A stretch of 64,000 bases of DNA from an uncultured Prevotella sp. (GCA_937889855.1 CALBYK010000319.1:66064-130063); one strand, 5' to 3'. Counted from the stretch's first letter, positions 7,901 to 15,525 are shown. Notes: generated by a model not told the origin, from the letters alone. Numbers and translations: made by a program.

Positions 7901-9021
7901 CAATGGGCGTAAACCATTACCCGAATTAACTCAGCCTAATATCACTATTAGGAACAGACTATATCTTTTCTCCTGTTCATACAGAGAATCTTTCTCTTCG
8001 ATTTGAGGGAATCTCACCCACCTCGTTTAACTTAGGCCCTACTCTTGTTGCCCCTATTGTTTACTGCCGGGAGCTTAAAAGATAGTCGTTGAAGTCTATC
8101 GCATGGTAAATTTTTATATGTATCTAAACATATAGCCAGATGTCGTCATAGTGTGGCACCTTGCCGAATGAGCGGCGCAGTCACGTCCTAGCCCTAGCTT
8201 CCTACCTGCTTCGGCAGCAGACGGATATGCTTGAATGTAACGTCCCGCTTCGTCATACTGAGCTTTATCTGTCATTCCATTCCCAATGCGACCATGCTTG
8301 CGGATTATCTCCGGTAAGAGACTTTCCCGCAGTTCAAAAGATTATTGCGCTATAGCATTAACGCGCGGCAAAAAACGCAGTATACATACTTGTGCCGCAA
8401 AATGGCACGCAAAAAACTTTAATATTTATTGATAGCCACTAACTATCAACAGATAATTATCTCTCTACCTTTCGGAAATAGAGAATAGACCATATCTTAT
8501 TCTGTCAACAGAACAATATTGTTTCGCAGACGTTTGTCTGCTACTCTTTTTCAAGATGGTCGTTGAACCTTACATTAGAGTTTAAATATGCCATCGTGGC
8601 ATATTTTTTTCTCTTCTTTTGTGTTGGCTGCTGGTCGCCCATTCTATAAGACTTAGGATGTTCTCCATATCTCATCAGATAACTTGTTTCTACTTTCGTT
8701 CCAATAGGCGAATAAAGGGAAATAAACACATCTATTGGCAAATCTGCTTTAGGACTTTCCAGCAATTAAATATTTTTTTTCTACGACAATCACTTGCCGC
8801 AGGAGCTTTTTTCAAACCCTCTGATAAAAGAAAAAGTGAAACGTGTTGTCGGGATTCAGCGAGCACAAATAGTCGATGAACTTGTCTGGGTACCACCTCC
8901 AATAGGAGATGAGCTGTTGCAGTCGCGGCAGGTCAGACTGTATTCTCTCTCTCGTTATCTCGTTTGCGGCACGTGTCACACTGCCCGAGTCTATGGCTTC
9001 CAACATGTTGTCAAGCGACAT
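5000..9021 (-). CDS. terL: Terminase large subunit, four exons split by three group I introns
   Basis: Join of 9021-8816, 8416-8361, 7888-7643 and 6273-5000 (206, 56, 246 and 1274 nt) gives 594 codons, 593 residues, with no stop. The product is the DNA-packaging motor: an N-terminal ATPase and a C-terminal RNase H-like nuclease that cuts concatemers. Seen: YWRWYPDKFIDYL and FFFYQRV in exon 1; FLRAILRHKYVYCVFCRA in exon 2; the Walker A loop CRAYSKSF (85-92) created by joining exons 2 and 3; FKNGS at the exon 3/4 joint; Walker B with catalytic Glu in GGVLEECASMD (188-198); and the nuclease Asp in VLGIDVGR (about 347). Each 5' exon ends in T and each intron ends in G, as group I chemistry requires. 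ATG overlaps the upstream stop (TAATG). Confidence 0.92.
6274..7642 (-). ncRNA. Group I intron 3 of terL with endonuclease gene
   Basis: 1369 nt on the minus strand between FKNGS and LENVAMTE codons. Core elements: P (AATGCTGGGAACTC, about 7603-7618), Q (AATCAGCAGCCAA, about 7474-7487), R (GTTCAACGACTA, about 6364-6376) and S (AAGATATAGTCT, about 6290-6301). The endonuclease gene fills the loop between Q and R: its ribosome-binding site AAGGAG directly follows Q and its stop codon lies inside R. The chosen joint (GGG T + CT TCT TTG) keeps the three-residue spacing between FKNGS and NVA that is common in terminases. Confidence 0.88.
6364..7464 (-). CDS. Intron-encoded zinc-ribbon homing endonuclease
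   Basis: 366 residues, ATG at 7464 with AAGGAG 7 nt upstream. It has a repeated zinc-ribbon architecture: CNKC, CxC, CKKC..CSRC, CKKC..CWNC and CPKC pairs over residues 35-260. A C-terminal nuclease domain follows: GEKRIIEILE, SDFYLPQQNLYIEFNGIQHYK and NRLLVIPYTDYE. The nuclease part resembles the free-standing gene at 4550-4906. Such enzymes cut intronless terL alleles, and repair then copies the intron in. The ribbons presumably bind the long target site. The base composition is much richer in A+T than the surrounding terL exons, a sign of separate origin. Confidence 0.82.
   Translation of the reverse strand: MKLLSKQEAQNKLREKYINDDFTLIEYNGYGKICSIHCNKCGKNMCFSQYGNVLSRGKNGNCLCECTKMENKQKKYEEEIKIAFPKEQVDILSFTGVKKPITVRCKKCGYIRTIQNASLLKREKHLCSRCHPNRFEDMESSKEKFIKFISASDKWIMLDKDISCIHAHDKVKCACKKCGATNRKTIYTYMKGIGCWNCCGNSLKTTDDFKSILDGDYQLLTEYKGSKEKILLKHNCGFVFSTTPGSYLSQGVRCPKCSRGTSKGEKRIIEILESLEVPYEREHPVDINGHMLRSDFYLPQQNLYIEFNGIQHYKQNCFNRSEQAFKVQIEHDNLKKEWCKNRLLVIPYTDYEVLDKKIRDFLGFND
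7889..8360 (-). ncRNA. Group I intron 2 of terL, inside the Walker A codon
   Basis: 472 nt on the minus strand. It splits the Tyr codon of the Walker A loop (T from exon 2, AT from exon 3). Core elements: P (GAACTGCGGGAAAGTC, about 8317-8332), Q (AATCCGCAAGC), R (C-TTCAACGACTATC, about 8080-8093) and S (AAGATATAGTCT, about 7959-7970). The intron ends in G at 7889. It carries a 53-codon ORF for a lone DNA-binding domain (8114-8275). Confidence 0.87.
8114..8275 (-). CDS. Intron-encoded lone NUMOD1-like DNA-binding domain
   Basis: 53 residues, ATG at 8275 with GGGAATGG upstream. The whole product matches the pattern of one NUMOD1/IENR1 module: QYDEAGRYIQAYPSAAEAGR, then a helix-turn-helix-like stretch, then TSGYMFRYI at the end. 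In known HNH and GIY-YIG homing endonucleases this module follows the catalytic domain and binds the target site. Here there is no catalytic domain, so the ORF is either the remnant of a decayed intron endonuclease or a small DNA-binding protein. An open frame continues upstream of the ATG into the Q element, but without a start signal. Confidence 0.6.
   Translation of the reverse strand: MTDKAQYDEAGRYIQAYPSAAEAGRKLGLGRDCAAHSARCHTMTTSGYMFRYI
8417..8815 (-). ncRNA. Group I intron 1 of terL
   Basis: 399 nt on the minus strand between exon 1 and the 56-nt exon 2; splicing joins GT to TTTTTT and restores QRVFLRA. Core elements in order: P (TTGCTGGAAAGT, about 8755-8768), Q (CAGCAGCCAA, about 8624-8635), R (GGTTCAACGACCA, about 8556-8569) and S (AAGATATGGTCT, about 8490-8501). 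The ORF-like stretch at 8541-8765 runs through these core elements and is not a gene. No homing endonuclease remains. Confidence 0.85.
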
Positions 9022-10475
9022 TACTCGTCACCTTCCTTTTGCTCGTCAGCCCGCACGGAGTCAAGGTACTTCTCGTTGTCATCACCGAACTTGGCGTAGA
9101 ACTCGTTGGCGTCTGCGGCCACGGAATCCTCAAGGCCGCTGAGCCACGCGTTTGCCGCCTCGTCGTTCTCGGTCTGAGCGTCCTTCGCAGCCTTCTTCTT
9201 CCTCTTGGGCTTCTTCTTGCCGTTCTTCTCCTTGTCCTCCTCAAGGCTCTCCTCAAGCTTCTGGATGTAGGACTCGATGAGGTCGCCAAGCCCCATCTCG
9301 TTCTTGACAAGGTTGTAGGTGTATGACTGCATGTCCTTGAGTGTCAGGTCAACCTTGTCTGGGTTCACCTCGAACTTGGTATCGAAGCGCGGAATCACGC
9401 CGCCCTCTCTCTCGACTGCCCCCACAAGCTCCCCAACAGAGTCAAGGTACTTGGTCTTCTCCTCCTTCTTCTGTGCCTCGGTGAAGGCACCAGACTTGCG
9501 GAGCTGGTCGAACATCGAGGAGAACTTCTGCGCGTTGGCGGCATCGCCCGAGTCGAGGCATCGCTGCATGTTGATGGAGGTCTTGCACATCGCCACCAGC
9601 ACCGACTCACGGTCGACGCTGATGTCGAACTCCTCGCTGTACTTGCGGTACATGTCCTCCATCTTGACCCACTCCGACGGTGTGAAGCTAGACCCCCACC
9701 GCATCGTGAGCCGCATGACGTCATTTGGGGACAGGTCGTCAAGGATGGCCTTCTCGTCAACGACGATGGAGGACGGGTCGAACGCCTCCTGCTTGGGCGG
9801 CTTGTAGGACTTGCGCTTCTTTGGCTTCTTCTCAGCCTGCTCTGGCGGACATGGCTCGTCGTCCTTGGCCGTGATACCCTTGAGGGTAAAGCCCTTCGGC
9901 ATCTCAGGCACGGTGGCGAGGTCAACCGAGGTGAGGTTGCCCTTGCGAATCTTTCTCTTGTCGCCCTTGTGCCACTTGCTCTCGTTGGCGTGCTCCTCGG
10001 AAACGGCTTGCGGCACCGCCATATCCAATAGGTCCTGTGAGTAGGATATCTCGTCTATCTTCGCCTCGTCGGCCCTGTGCGCCTCCTCCGCAGCCTTGCG
10101 CCCAGCCTCCTCCGCTTGCCTCTTCTCCGCGAACTCCTTGTTAATGCGCTCAGAGTCGGCGAAGCTGTACTCCTTGTAGTTGCGGATGTTCTTCATCGTG
10201 CGGACATAGGTGCCAAGCATCCCTCGTGCGGTGAAGCGGTCGGGGTCCTTGTTGTACTTGCGGCGGCACATCGACACCCACATGTTCTCAATCCAGGGCA
10301 GGTCAAGCTCCTTGAGCACCCACATGAAGGTGGACGGCTTGCGCACGTCAACGTATCTAGACGCGCACTCTCGGCACGTGCTCATCACCTCTCCTGCCTT
10401 GTTCGTCCAAAACGCCTTGGCCTCGAGCTCTCTGCCGCACTTCGCGCACTTGAACAGCTGGCTCTTTCCCTCCAC
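9021..10475 (-). CDS. Zinc-ribbon packaging-associated protein
   Basis: 484 residues, GTG at 10475 overlapping the upstream stop; its own stop overlaps the terL ATG, so translation is coupled. Residues 9-45 form a zinc ribbon (CAKC then CREC). The middle is Lys/Arg/Pro-rich with KKPKKRKSYKPPKQ. Long helices follow, and the C-terminus is charged (EEDKEKNGKKKPKRKKK). It has no nuclease or ATPase motif. Directly upstream of terL is the normal place for the terminase small subunit, so a DNA-recognition or packaging-accessory role is inferred. The zinc ribbon resembles that at the end of the preceding gene. Confidence 0.55.
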   Translation of the reverse strand: MEGKSQLFKCAKCGRELEAKAFWTNKAGEVMSTCRECASRYVDVRKPSTFMWVLKELDLPWIENMWVSMCRRKYNKDPDRFTARGMLGTYVRTMKNIRNYKEYSFADSERINKEFAEKRQAEEAGRKAAEEAHRADEAKIDEISYSQDLLDMAVPQAVSEEHANESKWHKGDKRKIRKGNLTSVDLATVPEMPKGFTLKGITAKDDEPCPPEQAEKKPKKRKSYKPPKQEAFDPSSIVVDEKAILDDLSPNDVMRLTMRWGSSFTPSEWVKMEDMYRKYSEEFDISVDRESVLVAMCKTSINMQRCLDSGDAANAQKFSSMFDQLRKSGAFTEAQKKEEKTKYLDSVGELVGAVEREGGVIPRFDTKFEVNPDKVDLTLKDMQSYTYNLVKNEMGLGDLIESYIQKLEESLEEDKEKNGKKKPKRKKKAAKDAQTENDEAANAWLSGLEDSVAADANEFYAKFGDDNEKYLDSVRADEQKEGDE

Positions 10476-11566
10476 TACGCGTCACCGCCGCTCTGCCTCG
10501 AGCGACACCTGCGGCACTTGGAGTAGTAGCCGTCCTTGGAGGTGTTCTTGTGGAAGAACAGGGGGTGGGCAAGCATCCTCTTGCCGCACGTGTTGCATAC
10601 CTTCCACACCGCGTTGTCGGGGTCCTCGAAGGTGTAGTGCCATATCAGCCACTCCTTCTGAACCGTCTCGGCTATCATCTTGGGGATGCGGCGACGCCAC
10701 AGCGTGGAGTAGTACTGCTCGGTGTGGCTCTCACCATACCTTTGCCGCATGAGCTCCACTATCTCGTTGCCAGGCGTGTTCATCATCTCCAATAGCGTCA
10801 GGTAGTAAAGCCTCTCGTTGCCATTGGGGAACGTCTTGGCGATAGCCCTCTTCAGGTCCTCGAACAGCCACTTCACGTCACTGTCAAGGTCAGTCTCTGC
10901 CGCCCCCACCAAGTCGGTGTGCATCTGCAATATCGTCGCCACGTCCTCGGGGCGCGTCAGCGACACCGCACCCGTGCCGTGCGGCAAGCCATCGGCCCCA
11001 AGGACTATCTTGTCGTCAAGCGACATCCTCTCTGGCCGCACGCCGTTGCCGAAGTCGGGTCGGGCGTGCGCGGCGCTCATCCTCGACTTCTTTATAGTGT
11101 ACATCTCCTTGTAGGTGGAGATTATCTGGCGTTGCAGTGAGTACCGCTTGCTCTTGGGAGCCGTCTCCATCTGCTGCCGCAGGGAGTCAAGGACTCGCTG
11201 CTTCTCCGCCATCACGGGGTTGCCGCAGACGTCCGCCTCGGTGATTGGCTCGCGCCTGTCGAGCGGCATCGTCTTGTCGCTCTCCATCATCTGGTACAGG
11301 CCGTCCTCGCCGTTGGGCAGAGACGCCACCAAGTCGTCCAGAGACGTCTGTCTCTTCAGGATGGTGGTCTCGCGGTTGCGCGTCACTATCGGGCGCTCCT
11401 CATCGCGCTCCCTCTTGGTCTGCTGCGAGTCGGTGGCGAAGAGCATGTAGTCGGCCAAGTGTCCGAGCTGCTGCTCGGTGAGGCCGTCGCCTTTGCTTAC
11501 TATCTTGTCAACAAGCTCTCGTCTCTCCTCTGGCGAGGAGAGCGAGTAGTCAAGCTTCAAATCCAT
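10475..11566 (-). CDS. Zinc-ribbon protein, candidate small terminase subunit
   Basis: 363 residues, ATG at 11566 with TTGGAGGAAG. Mostly helical; residues about 325-360 form a C-terminal zinc ribbon (CNTCGKRML then CRRCRSRQ). First gene of the leftward packaging and head operon, two genes before terL. The helical body with a metal-binding C-terminus fits a DNA-binding terminase small subunit, but no helix-turn-helix was confidently found. It overlaps the next gene by one base (TAGTG). Confidence 0.5.
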   Translation of the reverse strand: MDLKLDYSLSSPEERRELVDKIVSKGDGLTEQQLGHLADYMLFATDSQQTKRERDEERPIVTRNRETTILKRQTSLDDLVASLPNGEDGLYQMMESDKTMPLDRREPITEADVCGNPVMAEKQRVLDSLRQQMETAPKSKRYSLQRQIISTYKEMYTIKKSRMSAAHARPDFGNGVRPERMSLDDKIVLGADGLPHGTGAVSLTRPEDVATILQMHTDLVGAAETDLDSDVKWLFEDLKRAIAKTFPNGNERLYYLTLLEMMNTPGNEIVELMRQRYGESHTEQYYSTLWRRRIPKMIAETVQKEWLIWHYTFEDPDNAVWKVCNTCGKRMLAHPLFFHKNTSKDGYYSKCRRCRSRQSGGDA

Positions 11567-11700
11567 CTTCCTCCAATCTCTTGAAAAGAATCTGTTCCTA
11601 CCCCCTCATTATACCCAAAGGCAACTGGCCGCATACATCTTGACTCTTGGGACTCGTGGGGTACGATATGTGGTGACGTTTCCAACAGAGAGAGGAGTGG
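11567..11700. promoter_or_regulatory. Divergent promoter region at the packaging operon boundary
   Basis: On the minus strand a TATAAT at 11606-11611 faces the packaging operon, with no clear -35. On the plus strand TTGACT at 11640-11645 and TACGAT at 11662-11667 (16-nt spacer) face right, followed by AGAGAGGAG. The leftward late operon and the rightward accessory region therefore diverge here. Confidence 0.5.
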
Positions 11701-11703
11701 CGT

Positions 11704-12000
11704 ATGGACACAGAGACCATGGCCGCGCGTGGTGCCATGGCGCTGGATGGCGGTTTGACACTCTCGTCTTCACGGTACCTGCACTTTGGATTCTCGTCAA
11801 GGGGACGCTTTGGGGAGAGGGCTTGCGCCCCCTCCCCCCCCCTCTTTTGCAAAAAACACCCAAAAGTCAAAGATTCTACCCGCACTCTTCGGGCGCAAGT
11901 GGGTATCATAGACACAGGGCATCTACGGGGTGCCTTCCTTGCCAACTCAGTTGGCTCCCCAACCATTCTCCTGACGGAGTGGTTGGTTTCCCAACCATAG
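11704..12000 (+). CDS. Possible small ORF behind a promoter
   Basis: 98 codons from ATG at 11704, 7 nt after GAGGAG and about 35 nt after a TTGACT/TACGAT promoter, so the start signals are good. The protein itself is not recognised, and its second half (Pro/Arg/Ser-rich, over a GC hairpin at about 11812-11850) does not look like a folded domain. It may be a decayed gene or a transcript that ends early. Confidence 0.35.
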   Translation: MDTETMAARGAMALDGGLTLSSSRYLHFGFSSRGRFGERACAPSPPLFCKKHPKVKDSTRTLRAQVGIIDTGHLRGAFLANSVGSPTILLTEWLVSQP

Positions 12001-12765
12001 CGCCGTTCCCGGTCGGCTGCGCCTAGTCCGCGTAATCAAAATGTACCTCCCGCCAGGGTTGAGTCGAATAATCGGGTCTACGTTCCAACAGACAGGAAAC
12101 GATTGATTAGGGTAGGACTGTTCAATCTGGCAATCCTGTCTGTCGGTTCGTGCGGCCCGCCATGCGCCAAGCGCCTGGCCGTCACACCGATTGGGCGGGG
12201 AAGTGATGGGGTAAGTTCGCCCCAGCCGCGAAAGCAAAGGTATGGAAACCCGAAAAGGCATAGCATACCAACCCTCTGTTGGATAAACAAGTAAATCGTG
12301 AGGGTTGGTCCTCTTGGCGCGGGAGCGAGGACAAATGTTATGCCGTAGATATTTTTTTTATCAACGCGTGCAGGGGGGCATACCATACACACGATGTGGA
12401 GTGTCGTCACGCATGGACACCTGTCCGAGACTCACCTAGCGGTTCGCCTCGGGTGCGTCCGCACTTCGTGCGTCCGCGTAGAATTTATATCTCTCTCTTG
12501 GAGAGAAGACGAAAAGAATCTCCGTGAGCGGATTCGCAAGAATTCGCGAACAGGGAGAAGGCACCGCGTGCCTTCGACCATCGAGCGGGAAAATCAAATC
12601 GGGACCGTGAGTTTGACGAGGGCGAAACGCCCTGAGCGAACAAACGTTCGATTATTGTTCAACCATCCCCCCGTCCGCGCAAACCGTGAATACGTGGCGG
12701 CACTGATGCGCCCGCGCTCGCGAGGGCTAGGGGGGGGCGCGTGCCCCCCCCCCGCTAGCGCGCCA
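12001..12765. other. Gene-poor GC-rich stretch with hairpins
   Basis: No convincing gene. Contains several hairpins (CCAACCA with TGGTTGG at about 11960-11988; a stem of 8 G and 10 C flanked by GCTAG/CTAGC at 12727-12762) and one GAACAAACGTTC box at about 12640. Composition is clearly more G+C-rich than neighbouring genes. Confidence 0.4.
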
Positions 12766-13161
12766 CTAGCTGCGAGCGCGTAGCCGTGCCGCGAGACTCG
12801 CCTCGGCCAACTCACGGTTCACAACGTCGATCGCGAAACTTGCTTCTTCGGTATGGCCGCAGAATTCAACCCCCGCGTGCTCGTCAAACCCGAGCGCCCT
12901 GTTGACCGCCGCGAGCGTCTGAACTACCGCGTAGTCGATGATAGAAGTATCGAGCGGAATATTATCATCGTCAACGCTTGCTATCTCGAGCCACGTCCCA
13001 TCGAGCTTGTTGCGGACGTCGATTGTAAGACGGTAGAACGAGCCGTCCTCGGTTGTGAGCGCCTTGCAGACTAAGACGAAACAAAAGCGCATGCCGCTAT
13101 ACGCGGGGTGCTCCTCGAGCAGCGCGGCGGACGGGCGGAAATAGGCTCGGCAAGTGGTCAT
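12766..13161 (-). CDS. Unrecognised 131-residue protein
   Basis: ATG at 13161 with TAGGAG 8 nt upstream. The N-terminal half alternates strands and helices (FCFVLVCKALTTEDGSFYRLTIDV), and the C-terminal half is helical with an Arg-rich end. No membrane segment, no metal motif. It is an isolated single gene in a non-coding zone. Its end abuts the G8/C10 hairpin at 12727-12762, which may act as its terminator although it lacks a T-run on either strand. Confidence 0.6.
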   Translation of the reverse strand: MTTCRAYFRPSAALLEEHPAYSGMRFCFVLVCKALTTEDGSFYRLTIDVRNKLDGTWLEIASVDDDNIPLDTSIIDYAVVQTLAAVNRALGFDEHAGVEFCGHTEEASFAIDVVNRELAEASLAARLRARS

Positions 13162-14304
13162 TACTAACTCCTATCAGGCGTGCGCGGCGCGAGGGCCGCG
13201 CGGTTGGCGGGGGCGGGTGCCCCCTCGGGACGGCTATATATTCTCACGGCCGCGGGGGGCGTACAACCGCCGTGCGGGTACCGACTTGCATGGATCGCTA
13301 TCAGATATGCACGATACCGCATAGATCACACCATATGGCCGCACTATATGCATAGAACCGTTCATAAAATTAATCTTAATGAATTGGTTAGGCACCTAAA
13401 CTCCATAGCTTGCACACAAACCGGCTGCGGTTTGACATGGGGCGGCATGAACGCCTATAATCCGCACCGTCTGTAAGACCGCTAGTAGAAGGTGAGGTAC
13501 CTAAACTATAGTTAAACTATTAACTAGTTATCACCATAACCAAACATATGCTATCAATATGTAAGGACATATGCGGCGTGTCCTCCAGTACGCTCGTACG
13601 CCTATAGGGACACGCACCATAGCACCTAGGCCAAGAGCATAGGTTTCCCCTAATTATTGTCAAGACCATAGGGCGCTTCTCCATAGAACCACCATATGAA
13701 GAGCGTAGCCTATCCGCTAATAAAAAGCAAGCGTATAAGGGCAATTTCATAGAACCTGCACATACAAAGTGCGTAGCACGAACGCACCCCAAGAGCAAGC
13801 GCGTATAATGCGATTTCACAGAATCACCATAATGAATAAGCCATAAGCCGCAATGCATAGTCACGATAGTCCAAGAGAAGACGGATAATCATAAATATGC
13901 ATAATGAATATACAGATACGCTATTTAATGCATAATTGTACGCATATCATGCGGCGCTAGATACCTTAGCCGCATATTAGCCGTATGTGATCGCAGACGC
14001 AATGCATACGCTATGCACTTGCGACGCACGCACGACTCTGCTACTATTGGAGGTATCCGTATGGGTATCCAGGCGAACATACGTACGTAGGCGTAAGAGT
14101 CTGGGCGAACACATGTACGTAGACGTAAGAGCCTAGGCGAACATACGTTCGTGCGAACGAGATATGTGTGCGACGTATGGAGATATGGCCGCATGAGGAT
14201 TCTCACGCTTGCAAGGCGCGAATGGGTGTATAAATGGATTGTCACGAGGGCAAGCACACACGGGGACAAAGAGTTCCACTTGCCGCGTGGAGAATGAGGG
14301 TATC
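13162..14304. repeat. Non-coding stretch with dispersed 30-bp element and tandem repeats
   Basis: No gene seen. Three degenerate copies of a unit ending in AGAACCACCATA-like sequence occur at about 13668-13696, 13733-13764 and 13803-13833, inside roughly 68-bp repeats. A second tandem array of about 32 bp (core GGCGAACATACGTACGTAG) has three copies at 14072-14160. TTAGGCACCTAA-type palindromes lie at about 13388 and 13496. The 30-bp element recurs at 23.1 kb and inside the gene at 51.1 kb. Confidence 0.6.
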
Positions 14305-14820
14305 ATGGGTGAGTTCAAGTTTGACGAGAGCACGCGCAAGGCCTTGTTCAACTACTACTACAACGAGTTATACACGAGCAAGGCCAAGCGTGTTCCCACG
14401 TGTGAGACGTTCAAGGCGTTTTGCAAGTACGCTACCACCTTGCCGCAGCTTGTGGATGCCGACGAGACTACTCTAGCTGCGCTGTTCAATGCCGCTCACG
14501 GACGTTCTGCGCTGTATGCGCCGCAAAGCGTTGAAGTTGGGCGCGAACGTGCATGCAATCGCCTTGTTGACCTCACGGAACAGGTGTACAACAACATAAA
14601 TACCATTCTATGGGTAGGATTTAATCAGTTGAAGTCATACAAGTATACGTATGATGACGGCAAGGGATATCCACTTTACTACCTCGATAGCGAAATCAAC
14701 AAGACGTTGGGTGGGCTGAAACTGCTTGCAAGGCTAGGGATGGTTCACATGCACGAGAAGCACGTGAACGATGATCCAAACGCGCGCGTGTCCTATCGCG
14801 TGTTTAAGCGAATCAGATAG
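14305..14820 (+). CDS. Putative winged-helix DNA-binding protein
   Basis: 171 residues from ATG at 14305, chosen because GGAGAATGAGGG precedes it; the longer frame from 14209 lacks a signal. The last 60 residues (GGLKLLARLGMVHMHEK, then SYRVFKRIR) look like a recognition helix followed by a beta wing, similar in layout to the proteins at 18885, 21539 and 23763. Function inferred as regulation. A clear terminator follows. Confidence 0.55.
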   Translation: MGEFKFDESTRKALFNYYYNELYTSKAKRVPTCETFKAFCKYATTLPQLVDADETTLAALFNAAHGRSALYAPQSVEVGRERACNRLVDLTEQVYNNINTILWVGFNQLKSYKYTYDDGKGYPLYYLDSEINKTLGGLKLLARLGMVHMHEKHVNDDPNARVSYRVFKRIR

Positions 14821-14832
14821 CCATTCGCTCAA

Positions 14833-14870
14833 AGCGTCCCGCCGCATGATCGGTGGGGCGCTATTTTTTT
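14833..14870 (+). terminator. Rho-independent terminator
   Basis: AGCGTCCCGCCG pairs with CGGTGGGGCGCT, followed by seven T; ends the gene at 14305-14820. Confidence 0.85.
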
Positions 14871-14887
14871 AGGTTTTTCCTAATTTC

Positions 14888-15120
14888 CCGTTGACTATTG
14901 GAGCACGTTGATGATACAATGGAAGTGCTGTTCATTTTGATGTGTTCAAGGTGTGGATTTTCTCGCAAAAATGAAATTCTCGCCTTGTTGCAAACGAGCA
15001 TGTGGTAAAATGGAAATGCTGTCAAAAATGAAAACCGAAAAACGAAATTCGCAAGGAAAAAAATGAATTTCTTGTGAAAAGGGGTTGCGCTGCAAATGAA
15101 AATGCTGTACAATTAGGTTG
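14888..15120 (+). repeat. Repeated promoter-like units with AAAAATGAAA motifs
   Basis: TTGACT...TACAAT at about 14892-14920 and TTGTTG...TAAAAT at about 14986-15012 are each followed by GGAAGTGCTGT or GGAAATGCTGT. A third variant lies near 15092. AAAAATGAAA words occur at 14967, 15024 and 15059. No downstream gene belongs to these promoters. The same initially transcribed word recurs near 19416, 19580 and 22096. Confidence 0.45.
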
Positions 15121-15139
15121 GGGGAGGATAGACCCGCAT

Positions 15140-15236
15140 GATAATAAATCATTATCATGAGAGAAGCGTTGGTATCAATGATAATAAATCATTATCGCAC
15201 CTATTGGGATGGATTGTCCGATAATAAATTATTATC
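15140..15236. promoter_or_regulatory. Three GATAAT..ATTATC palindromes at exact 40-bp spacing
   Basis: GATAATAAATCATTATC at 15140-15156 and 15180-15196, and GATAATAAATTATTATC at 15220-15236. Each is a 6-bp inverted repeat with 5-bp centre, related to iron-regulator (Fur-type) half-sites but not with standard spacing. Regular 40-bp phasing suggests cooperative protein binding. Confidence 0.65.
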
Positions 15237-15259
15237 ACCTACAGCCCAAAAGCATAGTC

Positions 15260-15340
15260 GAACTGATGTTCGATTCTGTTTCACGTGAAACAAAATAAGC
15301 CCGAACTGATGTTCGACCCTATCACGCAGAACATATGTTC
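15260..15340. promoter_or_regulatory. Three GAACNNNNGTTC boxes
   Basis: GAACTGATGTTC at 15260-15271 and 15303-15314, and GAACATATGTTC at 15329-15340. These fit the Gram-positive LexA (DinR) consensus CGAACNNNNGTTCG. They are interleaved with parS-like sites; no SOS gene follows. Confidence 0.6.
15277..15292. promoter_or_regulatory. Perfect parS site 1
   Basis: TGTTTCACGTGAAACA, a perfect 16-bp palindrome identical to the bacterial chromosomal ParB-binding consensus. No ParB gene is in the window. Confidence 0.75.
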
Positions 15341-15349
15341 GTCTCAAAA

Positions 15350-15365
15350 CGTTTCACGTGGAACA
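15350..15365. promoter_or_regulatory. parS-like site 2
   Basis: CGTTTCACGTGGAACA; differs from TGTTTCACGTGAAACA at two bases, one of them a change (A to G) known in natural parS sites of the TGTTCCACGTGGAACA type. It lies 73 bp from site 1. Confidence 0.6.
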
Positions 15366-15367
15366 AA

Positions 15368-15383
15368 GTCAACCATGGTTAAC
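15368..15383. promoter_or_regulatory. GTCAACCATGGTTAAC palindrome
   Basis: A 16-bp near-perfect palindrome abutting parS-like site 2. Relatives occur at about 17049 (GTCAACCACTGTTGAC), 19671 and 22131. Binding protein unknown. Confidence 0.4.
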
Positions 15384-15494
15384 TTAAAAAGGTACAGTAT
15401 CCTAGCTTGATAATAGGTAATGGCAAAAACCATGTCAAGCCACAATCGCAAAAAACCATGGAAAAAATTTATTGTCCGTTAATAAAAAAAGTCC

Positions 15495-15525
15495 TTGCAC
15501 GTGGCACCAAAGTATGAGATATTAA
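15495..15525 (+). promoter_or_regulatory. Promoter of the 15565 gene
   Basis: TTGCAC at 15495-15500 and TATTAA at 15520-15525 (19-nt spacer). It is related to the promoters at 16177, 18395 and 22505, which share TTGCAC/TTGACA, a GC-rich spacer and TATTAT-like -10 boxes. Confidence 0.55.

Noticed and set aside
8541..8765. 74-codon minus-strand frame inside terL intron 1
   Set aside because: It runs through the P, Q and R core elements of the intron and has no start signal.
11598..12410. Several overlapping frames in the GC-rich stretch
   Set aside because: Open on both strands because of base composition; only the 11704 frame has a promoter and ribosome-binding site.
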